Below, in pieces: positions 18,483 to 27,161 of a DNA stretch of 64,000 bases; position 1 is the stretch's first letter, and every line of letters begins with the position of its first letter. The stretch lies in contig CAIOYD010000009.1 in NCBI GenBank assembly GCA_903862415.1, positions 20,214 through 84,213 on the forward strand, read 5' to 3'. The notes beneath the pieces are model-generated. The model had not been told where the DNA came from and did not search any database. It saw nothing but the letters and a program-made list of their open reading frames with translations. The stretch comes from an uncultured Oxalobacteraceae bacterium (GTDB taxonomy: Bacteria > Pseudomonadota > Gammaproteobacteria > Burkholderiales > Burkholderiaceae_D). A program made the translations under genes and the position numbers.

Positions 18483-19787
18483 ATGAGCACTTCTCCCGGC
18501 TTTGACACCCTGGCATTACATGCCGGTACTACTCCCGACCCGGCTACCGGAGCACGTGCCACGCCGATTTACTTCACCTCGTCCTATGTATTTGATAACG
18601 CCGAGCATGCCGCCGCCTTATTCAACATGGAGCGCGCCGGCCATGTGTATTCACGTATTTCCAATCCCACCAATGCCGTGCTCGAAGAACGTATTGCCGC
18701 GCTCGAAGGCGGCATTGCCGGGATTGCCGTGGCCAGCGGTCAGGCCGCCATGCATCTGGCCTTATGCACCATTGCCGGCGCCGGGTCCCACATCGTGGCT
18801 TCCTGCGCCCTGTATGGCGGCTCGCATAACTTGCTGGCCTATACCCTGAAACGCTTTGGGATTGAAACTACCTTCGTCAATCCGCGCAACATCGATGAAT
18901 GGTGCGCTGCAATACGCCCCAATACCAAAGCCTTTTTTGGCGAAACTCTGGGCAACCCCGGACTCGATGTACTCAATATTCCAGCCATCGCCGCCTTAGC
19001 GCATGAACACCATATTCCGCTGTTACTGGATTCCACCTTTACGACGCCCTATCTAATGAAGCCGTTCGATCACGGCGCTGATTTGGTATTCCATTCAGCC
19101 ACCAAATTTTTATGTGGCCACGGCACGGCAATTGGCGGACTACTGGTCGATGGCGGTCGTTTCGACTGGCAGCGCGCTTATGAACAGAGTGGTAAATTTG
19201 CCGAACTGTGCGCACCCTATGAGGGATTCCACGGCATGGTGTTCAGTGAAGAATCTACGACTGGCGCATTTGCCCTGCGAGCCCGACGCGAAGGCTTGCG
19301 CGATTTTGGTGCCTGCATGAGTCCGCACAATGCTTTTGCGATTTTGCAGGGCATTGAAACTCTGTCGCTGCGCATGGAAAAGCATTTGTCCAATACCCGC
19401 AAAGTAATTGAATTTCTGCTCGCGCATCCGGCAGTAGCATCGGTCAGCTATCCGGAACTCGAACAACATCCCGATTATGAACTGGCCAAACAGTTGTTGC
19501 CCAAAGGTTGTGGCGCCGTGTTTACGTTTTCCCTCAAAGGCAATCGCGCAGCCGGTGCCCGCTGTGTCGAAGCGTTGCAATTGTTTTCCCATCTGGCCAA
19601 TGTCGGTGACGCCAAATCACTCATCATCCACCCCGCTTCCACCACCCATTTCCGCGTACCAGCCGAACAGCTGGCGGCTTCCGGCATTACCGAAGGCACA
19701 CTACGGGTTTCCATCGGACTGGAAAATGTCGATGACCTGATCAGTGATTTAAGTCTGGGTTTAAAAGCTGCACAGAAAGGGGCCTGA
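18483..19787 (+). CDS. metY: O-acetylhomoserine sulfhydrylase (MetY-type)
   Basis: This PLP enzyme of the Cys/Met metabolism family makes homocysteine from O-acetyl- or O-succinylhomoserine and sulfide. The PLP lysine is at about residue 208 (HSATKFLCGHG). Other family blocks are LALHAGTTPDPATGARATP, YSRISNPTNAVLEERIAALE, VASGQAAMHLAL and GGSHNLLAYTLKRFG. At 434 residues it matches the longer MetY form rather than MetB/MetZ (about 390), because of the loop after the lysine. Two genes follow directly (a hydrolase two bases after the stop, then a LysE exporter), forming an operon. Confidence 0.92.
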   Translation: MSTSPGFDTLALHAGTTPDPATGARATPIYFTSSYVFDNAEHAAALFNMERAGHVYSRISNPTNAVLEERIAALEGGIAGIAVASGQAAMHLALCTIAGAGSHIVASCALYGGSHNLLAYTLKRFGIETTFVNPRNIDEWCAAIRPNTKAFFGETLGNPGLDVLNIPAIAALAHEHHIPLLLDSTFTTPYLMKPFDHGADLVFHSATKFLCGHGTAIGGLLVDGGRFDWQRAYEQSGKFAELCAPYEGFHGMVFSEESTTGAFALRARREGLRDFGACMSPHNAFAILQGIETLSLRMEKHLSNTRKVIEFLLAHPAVASVSYPELEQHPDYELAKQLLPKGCGAVFTFSLKGNRAAGARCVEALQLFSHLANVGDAKSLIIHPASTTHFRVPAEQLAASGITEGTLRVSIGLENVDDLISDLSLGLKAAQKGA

Positions 19788-19788
19788 G

Positions 19789-20604
19789 ATGCTGTATCAC
19801 GTACAGGGACAAGCTACCTATTGTTACACCGGCGGTAAAACTTTTCAGCCGGAATTGCCGACACTGGTATTTATTCACGGCGCTCAAAATGATCATTCTG
19901 TCTGGGCGCTGCAAAGCCGTTCACTGGCACACCACGGCTTTAACGTACTGGCCATTGATCTGCCAGGTCATGGCCGCAGTAGCGGTTCCGCATTAAGCAG
20001 CATCGAAGCCATGGCACAATGGCTGCTGGCTTTGTTCGACAGCGCCGGAGTAAGCAGCGCCACTCTGATCGGTCACAGCATGGGTTCACTGATCGCCCTC
20101 GAAACTGCCCGCTGTGCACCCCAGCGGATTGATAAATTGGCGCTATTGGGTAATGCCTATCCGATGAAAGTCGCTGACGCACTGCTGACCATGGCGCGCG
20201 ACGATGAACCAGCAGCGATTGATCTGGTCAACAGCTGGTCACATTGCACCAGCACCCAGCAAACGGCCGTGCCCGGATTTCAACTGCAGGGCAATGCCCG
20301 CCGGTTAATGCAACGCATGTCGGCCATCAATCCCGCACAGTTATTTTTTACCGATTTCACTGCCTGTAATCAATACCAACAGGGAGAAGCGGCGGCCAAC
20401 AGTATTCTGGCGCAGCAAATTCCCACCCTGTTTCTGATCGCACGTCAGGATCGCATGACCACCCCCAAAGCCAGTGTCGGATTACGTCAAATCATCACGC
20501 ATGCCCAAGTGGTCGAGATCGATCATTGCGGTCATTCCATGATGAGCGAACAACCCGAAGCAGTCTTAACTTCCTTAACTACTTTTGTAAAGTCACCTGT
20601 ATGA
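19789..20604 (+). CDS. Alpha/beta-hydrolase
   Basis: The 271-residue protein has an oxyanion segment VFIHGAQNDHSVW, LAIDLPGHGRSSG, the nucleophile elbow GHSMGS and the catalytic His in IDHCGHSMMSEQP; Asp in IARQDRMTTPK is the likely acid. The ATG follows the metY stop after one base, and its own stop overlaps the exporter start (ATGA at 20601). Co-translation with metY suggests a role near sulfur amino acid or acyl-homoserine chemistry, but substrate is not deducible. No signal peptide, so cytoplasmic. Confidence 0.88.
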   Translation: MLYHVQGQATYCYTGGKTFQPELPTLVFIHGAQNDHSVWALQSRSLAHHGFNVLAIDLPGHGRSSGSALSSIEAMAQWLLALFDSAGVSSATLIGHSMGSLIALETARCAPQRIDKLALLGNAYPMKVADALLTMARDDEPAAIDLVNSWSHCTSTQQTAVPGFQLQGNARRLMQRMSAINPAQLFFTDFTACNQYQQGEAAANSILAQQIPTLFLIARQDRMTTPKASVGLRQIITHAQVVEIDHCGHSMMSEQPEAVLTSLTTFVKSPV

Positions 20605-21218
20605 GCATGCCCAATTTATGGTTGTTTACCGCCACCGAAGCCGCCCTGTCGCTGTCACCGGGCCCAGCCGTGATCATGGTCGTGGCCTACGGCATTGCCC
20701 GTGGACAGCGTGGCGCACTCAGTGTCACAGCCGGCATTCTGGCGGCCAATGCCCTGTACTTTGCGTTATCGGCCACCAGTATCGGCGGTCTGATTGCCGC
20801 GTCGCCGCGACTCTTTGAGTTCATCAAGTGGTGTGGTGCCGGGTATCTGATTTACATCGGTCTGGCGGCCATTTTCGGCAAGGCTTCACCGATTACTCTG
20901 TCCAAACTCGACACTCAAAATCAATCCGGCTGGCGCATTTTTCGTGCTGCCGCCCTGCTGCAACTATCCAACCCAAAATCGATATTGATGTTTGTCTCGA
21001 TTTTGCCGCAATTTATCAACCCGGCAGAATCCATCAGCCGACAAATGTTGATTCTGGCGGCCTGTTCTATCTTCCCTGAATTTTTGATTTTGTCCGGCTA
21101 TGGCATGCTGGCTTCCAAAGCCAGTCACACCCTGACGCAGGAAAAATATGCGCTCATGACCGAAAGAGTCGCCGGCTGTCTGGTGCTCATGGCCGGCGTG
21201 ATGGTGGCGGTGATTTAA
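20601..21218 (+). CDS. LysE/RhtB-family amino acid exporter
   Basis: The 205-residue membrane protein has six predicted helices. It opens with the family hallmark ATEAALSLSPGPAVIMVVAYG and continues with GILAANALYFALSATSIGG and LLQLSNPKSILMFVSILPQF. The start at 20601 overlaps the hydrolase stop by four bases; an upstream in-frame ATG at 20526 would read 25 residues inside the hydrolase gene and is unlikely. Family members export Lys, Arg, homoserine, threonine or related compounds. The link with metY suggests export of homoserine or a sulfur amino acid, which is inference. Confidence 0.88.
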   Translation: MSMPNLWLFTATEAALSLSPGPAVIMVVAYGIARGQRGALSVTAGILAANALYFALSATSIGGLIAASPRLFEFIKWCGAGYLIYIGLAAIFGKASPITLSKLDTQNQSGWRIFRAAALLQLSNPKSILMFVSILPQFINPAESISRQMLILAACSIFPEFLILSGYGMLASKASHTLTQEKYALMTERVAGCLVLMAGVMVAVI

Positions 21219-21246
21219 TCCGGACAAACCTGCCAGCCTGTCCGGA
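21219..21246. terminator. Inverted repeat between convergent lysE-type and glutamine synthetase-type genes
   Basis: TCCGGACA (21219-21226) pairs with TGTCCGGA (21239-21246) across a 12-base loop. T-tracts on either side are poor, so this may be a weak bidirectional terminator. Confidence 0.5.
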
Positions 21247-21253
21247 GTTGGTT

Positions 21254-22615
21254 TTACACCAGTTCCAGATAGCGCTTCATTTCCCAGTCAGTGACGCTCT
21301 GATTGAATCGACGCACTTCCCATTCGCGGGTTTGCACAAAGTGGGTGACGAACGCATCACCCAATAATTCACGCGCTATTACCGAGGCATCCAGAGCGGC
21401 AGTGGCTTCTGCCAGAGTACGTGGCAAACGCTGCACATTTTCTGCTCCCAGATTCATCCCTGAAACCGCAGGTTGGTTCAGTTCGAGCTTGTGTTCTATC
21501 CCATACAAGCCGGAAGCCAGTGCTGCAGCAATCGCCAGATATGGATTAGCATCGGCACCAGGAGTACGGGTTTCAAGCCGCATCGCACTGGCCGAACCCG
21601 GAATCACGCGCAGCGAAGAATTACGGTTATCTATCGCCCAGGTTGGTTTTACTGGCGCCAGATTTCCATCCACCAGGCGTTTGTAACTATTGATAAACGG
21701 AGCGTACAGCGGGAAAAATTGTGGCAGACAATGCAGCTGTCCGGCGATGAAATGACGCATGGTGTCGCTCATGCCGTGCGCATCACTGCTGTCATGAAAC
21801 GCATTGTGACCATCTTTCCACAAACTCTGATGCATGTGTCCGCCACAACCGGCATAGTCCACGGAAAACTTGGCCATGAAAGTATTGAGCAAACCATGAC
21901 GACGGCCGATTTCGCGTACCGACTGTTTAAACAACACCGCACGATCAGCCGCCTGCAAGGCATCGCAGTAGCGAATCGCGGCTTCAAAATTACCCGGTCC
22001 GGCTTCAGTGTGCAGCGCCTCGAGCGGAATGCCCATGGCGGGTAAATAATTAAACAGGTCGCGCACAAAGTCATGCTGTCCGTCGATGCGGAATGGTGAA
22101 TAATTGGTTAATCCATGGGTCGCGGTTTGCAGATTGTGGTAATTTTTTTCCCGTACCGACAACTCGGTTTCCTTGAGTACAAACCATTCAAATTCCATGC
22201 CCACCTGAGCAGAAAATCCCATCTGTTCTGCTTTACCCAATACTTTTTTGAGCACCTGGCGCGGACAGATCGGCAACGGACTGCCGTCCGGCAGCGTGTG
22301 CTCGCCAAGAAACAGCCAGCGGTTATCATCCCAGGGAAGTTGTCGGGCCGTACTGGCATCGAGCTTCAGACCGATATCGGGATAGCCAGTATGAAAACCG
22401 GTAAAGCTGACGTTATCGTACAGTTCATCGGCGATATCCCAGCCAAAAATAGCGCTGGCAATAGTGCCACCACCCTCAAGCATACTGGCGACTTTTTCAC
22501 CTGAGAGGTGCTTGCCACGGGCAACACCATCAATATCGGTGACGGCAAAGCGGACAAAAGGTTCATTGGCTAACAGCGCCGGGTCAAACGTGTTGATTGA
22601 TTTCGGAGTAGACAC
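21254..22615 (-). CDS. Glutamine synthetase-family enzyme, PuuA-like (gamma-glutamylpolyamine synthetase)
   Basis: The 453-residue protein carries the GS fold. The N-terminal beta-grasp part includes FAVTDIDGVARGKHL. The catalytic part has GMEFEWFVLKE (metal Glu), LHTEAGPGNFEAAI, GCGGHMHQSLW (ATP/metal His) and DNRNSSLRVIPG. I chose the GTG at 22615, with AGGA six bases upstream, because the longer frame to 22660 would overlap the oxidoreductase gene. Family members of this branch ligate glutamate to putrescine or other amines, not ammonia. The adjacent FAD oxidoreductase matches PuuB, so the pair most likely starts a gamma-glutamylated putrescine breakdown path; no puuC or puuD is in the window. 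Confidence 0.85.
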   Translation of the reverse strand: MSTPKSINTFDPALLANEPFVRFAVTDIDGVARGKHLSGEKVASMLEGGGTIASAIFGWDIADELYDNVSFTGFHTGYPDIGLKLDASTARQLPWDDNRWLFLGEHTLPDGSPLPICPRQVLKKVLGKAEQMGFSAQVGMEFEWFVLKETELSVREKNYHNLQTATHGLTNYSPFRIDGQHDFVRDLFNYLPAMGIPLEALHTEAGPGNFEAAIRYCDALQAADRAVLFKQSVREIGRRHGLLNTFMAKFSVDYAGCGGHMHQSLWKDGHNAFHDSSDAHGMSDTMRHFIAGQLHCLPQFFPLYAPFINSYKRLVDGNLAPVKPTWAIDNRNSSLRVIPGSASAMRLETRTPGADANPYLAIAAALASGLYGIEHKLELNQPAVSGMNLGAENVQRLPRTLAEATAALDASVIARELLGDAFVTHFVQTREWEVRRFNQSVTDWEMKRYLELV

Positions 22616-22626
22616 AGGACTTCCTT

Positions 22627-23927
22627 TTAGCGTAATTTTTCTAATAACTGGTAATACCACATGCCCACAGCCAGCAATGGGTTACCCAATAAATTTCCCG
22701 CCGGTACGCGGATGTGTTTAAAGCTGGCAAAGGTGTCAAATTTTTGCATCACCCCGGTGATCGCATTGGCCATGATTTCACCCATTATATGGGTCGTGGC
22801 CACACCATGACCGGAATAACCCTGGCAGTAATACACATTATCCGAGAGCTTGCCAAGTTGCGGAATCCGGTTGACCACGATACCCATGATGCAGCTCCAC
22901 TGAAATTCAATGTCCACTCCTTTGAGCAGCGGGAACGTGCGTTCAATCGCCGGACGCAATTCTGCAGCAATGTCACGCGATTCCTTACCGGAGTAATTGG
23001 CACCACCGCCAAATAGCAAACGATTATCCGCCGTCAGACGGTAATAATCGAGCACAAAACGGGTATCGTAGACAGCCACATCCTGCGGATTGATTTTTTT
23101 CACTACTTCATCCGGCAGTCTGGCCGTGGTAACAATACCACCGGTTGCTGGGAACAGTTTACCACCCAATTTTTTTGTTCCAGCTTATGATAAGCATCTC
23201 CTGCCAGCAGCACGGTATTGGCATCGATACGACCATGCTCAGTCACCACCGCCGGTGTCGGCCCGTGGATGATTTGCGTCACTTTGGAATTTTCAAAAAT
23301 CAGTGCGCCCAGCGAAACCGCCGCACGCGCTTCTCCCAAACATAAATTCAACGGATGTACATGCATATTGCGCCGATTATGCAAGCCACCGTGATACAGC
23401 GGTGTAGCCAGCATAGTCTGCACCTGATCGCGATCGAGCAGACTGACTTCGTCCCCCATACCACGGGCAACGGCTTCATCGTAAAATTCGCCCAATTCCT
23501 GCATGTGTGAAGTCTGATACGCCGCATGCAAATGGCCATGCTTCAGATCGCAATCGATGCCATATTTAAGCACGCGGTTTTTAATAATTTCATGTCCGCG
23601 CCAGCGCAGATGCCAGATAAAATTTTCTGCATCGGTCCCAACCTGCTTTTGCAGTTGTTTGCGCATGGCGCCATCGCCGGAGAGACTGCCGGTAATCTGA
23701 CCACCATTGCGGCCAGAAGCGCCCCAACCGACCTTTTCGGCTTCGACTACCGCCACTTTAAGACCACGTTCAGTCAGTTCGACTGCTGTGGCAATGCCGG
23801 TAAAACCGGCGCCGATAATCACCACGTCAACACGGTGATTACCTTGCAGCGTCGGAAAAGCCGACTCTTCCTTGAGCGTGGAAGTGTAATAGGATGGGGT
23901 ACGAGGGGGGGTGTTTGCAGTTTTCAT
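22627..23927 (-). pseudogene. FAD-dependent gamma-glutamylpolyamine oxidase-like (PuuB-like), -1 frameshift
   Basis: Two frames (23927 to about 23175, then to 22627) make one protein of about 433 residues, the length of PuuB. The first part holds the FAD-binding VVIIGAGFTGIATAVEL and GASGRNGGQITGS; the second holds the FAD C-terminal block YYCQGYSGHGVATTH. They are split at an A7 run (plus-strand T7 at about 23170-23176). One extra A would read LEQKKLGGKLFPATGGIV in a single frame. The start is the ATG at 23927. It lies directly upstream of the puuA-like gene. As read, the product would lose its C-terminal third and be inactive. The lesion type is identical to that in the Sel1 gene, so an assembly homopolymer error is a serious possibility. 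Confidence 0.85.
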
Positions 23928-24076
23928 GAGTTATTTTAACTGTTGTCCACAAGTGACAACATTTAATAACTATTCAAGTTTACTTGTGCTTTAACGCAAC
24001 AACTAGATTCACTTGACATACTCCGGTAAAAATTGGCTGTCACAATCCAATTCATTTGCCATGTCTGGAGCATACC

Positions 24077-24757
24077 ATGTACCTCAGCAATCAACGATTA
24101 CTCATACTCGACGCTGATGGCACCACAATAGATGCTTTTAGCGCCATTACCTCGACATTCTCTCAACATGGCATGGCCTTGGGTGACGAACCCGATTTTC
24201 AAAAACGCCACAACCTGTTCAAATACATGGGTGGCATCAAAGAATTCCCGCGCAATATCAAAAAACAACTAAGTCAACGTAAAAAACTCATTGCCACCCT
24301 GACTGACGTGTATCGCGATGAAGCCCAATTGTATCCCGGCATCGCGGCGCTGATCAAACAACTCATCGCAGCACCCGATGTAGTGGTAGGCATCGTCACC
24401 CGCAACATTACCAATGAACCGGTCGTCACACTGAGCAAACTGTTTTTACGTCACGGTATCGATATCGGGAAACTCGATTTCATGCTGCACATTCCTGTGA
24501 GCGAAAACAAAATCGACACATTCAAAATGCTGCGCAAACAATTTGGCATCAATCCGGCACTGAGCTATATTTGCGGTGATGAGCACAAAGATTATGAAGC
24601 CGCACAGGCCAGCGGCATGCATCCGCTGATGGTATCTTACGGCTTTGAAGATCATCAACGCTTGACCGAAAAATTCAATATTCCCGAAGAACTGATTGCC
24701 CGCAGCCCCGGCGAATTATGCGCACGCGTGCGGCACACACTTAATCTGAAGAATTAA
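24077..24757 (+). CDS. HAD-superfamily hydrolase
   Basis: The 226-residue protein has the HAD nucleophile motif LILDADGTTID near the N-terminus, motif II Thr in GIVTRNITNEP, a Lys in motif III (SENKIDTFKML region) and the metal-binding GDEHKDYEAA. A helical cap lies between motifs I and II, as in subfamily I. The ATG at 24077 has GGAG seven bases upstream; an upstream TTG at 24056 is unlikely. The substrate is unknown. It stands alone and converges on the membrane-protein gene at 24764. Confidence 0.85.
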   Translation: MYLSNQRLLILDADGTTIDAFSAITSTFSQHGMALGDEPDFQKRHNLFKYMGGIKEFPRNIKKQLSQRKKLIATLTDVYRDEAQLYPGIAALIKQLIAAPDVVVGIVTRNITNEPVVTLSKLFLRHGIDIGKLDFMLHIPVSENKIDTFKMLRKQFGINPALSYICGDEHKDYEAAQASGMHPLMVSYGFEDHQRLTEKFNIPEELIARSPGELCARVRHTLNLKN

Positions 24758-24763
24758 TCCATC

Positions 24764-25279
24764 TCAGACCGGCTGATCAACTTCAGTCGGTTTGGCTTTA
24801 TCGGTATAGGAATACACCATCAGGCCAACGCCAAACGCCAGCGCAAACCAGTAATCGATCGGTGCGCCCCACAGCCAGTGATGATGCCAGGTGACGTTGA
24901 TCGGATTAAAGCGTTCGAAACCAAACGCAGGATTGAGAATAAACCAGAGAAAATCTTCCTGCACCCAGAACAGCATCACCATGGCAGCAATACGGGCTTC
25001 GATTTTTCTGTTCCAGACACCAGAAAAACAGGCCGGCAAATGAAACATCAAACCAATAAAAGTAAACACCCAGGCATGATATCCGGTCATGGCACGACCG
25101 CCCCAAAACAGCGTCAGCAACCAGTGCTGTTCGATGCGCCAGGTAGGTAAATTCGCTGCCCAACCCTGATCACCTTCGATCTGGATTTCTACTTTGGCAA
25201 AGAAAAATCCCAGCACCAGTACATACCCGAGCAGCAGCAGGCATTGGCGGCTATTGAATCTATGCAGGAAATTGTTCAT
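24764..25279 (-). CDS. Membrane protein of unknown function, coupled to a glycosyltransferase
   Basis: The 171-residue protein has about four hydrophobic segments (CLLLLGYVLVLGFFFA; AWVFTFIGLMFHLPACF; IAAMVMLFWVQEDFLWFIL; YWFALAFGVGLMVYSY). It is rich in Trp and His, with an unusual WHHHWLWGAP stretch that could bind metal or lie at the membrane surface. I do not recognise the family. Its ATG overlaps the stop of the glycosyltransferase (25276-25279), so the two are translated together and probably work on the same lipid substrate or in the same pathway. Confidence 0.75.
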   Translation of the reverse strand: MNNFLHRFNSRQCLLLLGYVLVLGFFFAKVEIQIEGDQGWAANLPTWRIEQHWLLTLFWGGRAMTGYHAWVFTFIGLMFHLPACFSGVWNRKIEARIAAMVMLFWVQEDFLWFILNPAFGFERFNPINVTWHHHWLWGAPIDYWFALAFGVGLMVYSYTDKAKPTEVDQPV

Positions 25280-26379
25280 CGGCTCTCCAGAACCTGTGTC
25301 AGCACCTGTCGGGCAGCGTCCGGTTTGGCAATCGCCAGCATGGCGGCACTCATCGCAGCCAGCCGTTGCGGATCGTCGATCAATTGCGCGAGCTTGTATT
25401 CCAGTCCCGCCATATCATGCGCCTTGAGAGCTGCGCCATGTTCGAGCAAAAAATCACCATTGCGTTCTTCCTGCCCAGGTATCGGATCAACCAGCAGCAT
25501 CGGCAAGCCCATAATCAGACACTCCGAACTAGTCAGTCCACCCGGCTTGGTAATGACCACATCACTTAACGCCATCCATTTTTCTATGCACTGACTAAAG
25601 CCCATGGGTATGAGCCGGAAAGAAAATTCCTCCGCCAGCAATTGCAACTCGGCGAGTTGTTGATGATTATTTCCGGCGATGGCAATCACCTTGATACCTT
25701 CATGGCGACGCAACAGCCGGGCACTGATTTCAGTCACACTGCCGATATGCACACCACCACTGAGCACCAGCACGGTCAACAATCCGGGCAGTGGACGAAC
25801 TTTTGGCTGGGGATGAAAAACTGCGGCAACAGCAATGCCGGTGACATGAATCTGGGCGGCAGGGATTCCATACACGCGTAATTTATAAGCTACTTCTTCA
25901 TTGGCGGCAAAATAACCACTCATATGGGGCTGAACCCACAGACGATGCAAATCAAAATCGGTTACCTGCACCCAGACCGGACAAGTTAATCGCCCCAGCT
26001 GAATTTCACGCGACAACAGTTCGGCCGGCAAAAAATGGGTACAGATAATATGATCGGGTTGGAACTGGGTGACTTTTTTGATCAGTCTGGTAGTGCACCA
26101 GCGTTCAATCAAACGACGCACCAGCGTATGCACATCATTGTGCTGCGCCTGATCGGTTTTTTTATACAGATAAGCCCAGAACGCCGGGGCATGCAAAATC
26201 AGCTGACGATAAAAACCGCTATATAAAGCACGAAATCCACGATTGACATAACTCATCACATCGATATGCATCACTTCGGCCACGTCGAACTGCGCCGCCG
26301 TTTCCAGTAACGCCTGAGCCGCACGCACATGACCGGAACCGGCCGATACGCTGATCATTAACACCCGTGGTTTAGTCAT
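25276..26379 (-). CDS. MGDG synthase/MurG-like glycosyltransferase (family 28)
   Basis: The 367-residue protein begins VLMISVSAGSGHVRAAQAL, the nucleotide-sugar glycosyltransferase start typical of processive diacylglycerol glycosyltransferases. It then has the MGDG synthase-like N-terminal domain (SYVNRGFRALYSGFYRQL) and ends with the sugar-nucleotide loop DVVITKPGGLTSSECLIMGLPMLLVDPIPGQEERNG, split here for display. Such enzymes add hexose from UDP-sugar to diacylglycerol or related lipid acceptors at the inner membrane. The coupled four-helix membrane protein may be its acceptor-handling partner. No signal peptide, as expected for a peripheral inner-face enzyme. Confidence 0.85.
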   Translation of the reverse strand: MTKPRVLMISVSAGSGHVRAAQALLETAAQFDVAEVMHIDVMSYVNRGFRALYSGFYRQLILHAPAFWAYLYKKTDQAQHNDVHTLVRRLIERWCTTRLIKKVTQFQPDHIICTHFLPAELLSREIQLGRLTCPVWVQVTDFDLHRLWVQPHMSGYFAANEEVAYKLRVYGIPAAQIHVTGIAVAAVFHPQPKVRPLPGLLTVLVLSGGVHIGSVTEISARLLRRHEGIKVIAIAGNNHQQLAELQLLAEEFSFRLIPMGFSQCIEKWMALSDVVITKPGGLTSSECLIMGLPMLLVDPIPGQEERNGDFLLEHGAALKAHDMAGLEYKLAQLIDDPQRLAAMSAAMLAIAKPDAARQVLTQVLESR

Positions 26380-26452
26380 CGAAAATTAGTCTAAATTGGC
26401 CAGACTGCAGCAATGCCGGCCAGTGTAGTCGCACTAAGTTTCAGGAGTGTGA

Positions 26453-27160
26453 CTAAACCAACTTCCCCGCTGCCATGGTCAAAATCCGGTCGCATTGATC
26501 GGCCACGCTGGCATCGTGAGTAACCAGAACCAGAGTAGAGCCGCGCTCACGGTTGAGGGCAAACATTAATTCCATCACCGCTACACCGGTGGCGGAATCC
26601 AGGCTGCCGGTAGGTTCGTCGGCCAATAGCAGCGGTGGTTCAGTGACAAAGGCACGTGCCAGAGCCACGCGCTGCTGCTCTCCACCTGAGAGATACTTAG
26701 GATAATGTCTGAGGCGACTTGCCAGCCCGACGCGCTCGAGCATCTGCTGGGCACGCTGCCGCGACGTTGCTTGTACTTCACCGCGCAACTCCAGTGGCAG
26801 CATGACATTTTCGAGCGCCGTTAAATGACCGAGCAACTGAAACGACTGAAACACAAAACCGAGCTTTTGCTTGCGCAGTGCGGCCCGGCCATCCTCGTCG
26901 AGCGCAAAAATATCCACACCATCAATCAATACCTGCCCGGAACTGGGAATATCGAGACCCGCCAACAGACCCAGCAAGGTGGACTTACCTGAACCGGAAG
27001 CCCCGACGATTGCCAGAGATTGTCCGGCAGGTACGATAAAACTCACATCTTGCAATATAATCAGCTCGCCACCACTGTCAACGACACGCTTGCCCAGATG
27101 ATGGACCGCAATGGCGGGGGTATTGTTATTTATTTCATTCTGTTGAGGTAATTGCTTCAT
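26453..27160 (-). CDS. ABC transporter ATP-binding protein, YbbA/LolD-like
   Basis: The 235-residue ATPase has Walker A (GASGSGKSTLL), Q-loop (GFVFQSFQLL), ABC signature (YLSGGEQQRVALARAF), Walker B with D-loop (LLLADEPTGSLD) and H-loop (VTHD). It is divergent from tesA, exactly as ybbA is in other Proteobacteria. The usual permease partner (ybbP) is missing: the next gene on this strand is a glycosyltransferase. Its ATG (27160) and the tesA ATG (27159) overlap in the palindrome CATG, so at least one start may be used differently. The minus-strand start has no clear ribosome site. Confidence 0.9.
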   Translation of the reverse strand: MKQLPQQNEINNNTPAIAVHHLGKRVVDSGGELIILQDVSFIVPAGQSLAIVGASGSGKSTLLGLLAGLDIPSSGQVLIDGVDIFALDEDGRAALRKQKLGFVFQSFQLLGHLTALENVMLPLELRGEVQATSRQRAQQMLERVGLASRLRHYPKYLSGGEQQRVALARAFVTEPPLLLADEPTGSLDSATGVAVMELMFALNRERGSTLVLVTHDASVADQCDRILTMAAGKLV

Positions 27161-27161
27161 G
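27144..27161. promoter_or_regulatory. Shared start-codon palindrome of ybbA-like and tesA genes
   Basis: CATG at 27158-27161 contains both the minus-strand ATG and the plus-strand ATG. GAGG about ten bases upstream on the plus strand serves tesA. Promoters of both genes must lie inside the opposite coding region. Confidence 0.6.

Noticed and set aside
21469..22045. Plus-strand open frame of 190 residues within the puuA-like gene
   Set aside because: It is the antisense of a well-conserved enzyme and has no start signal or family features.
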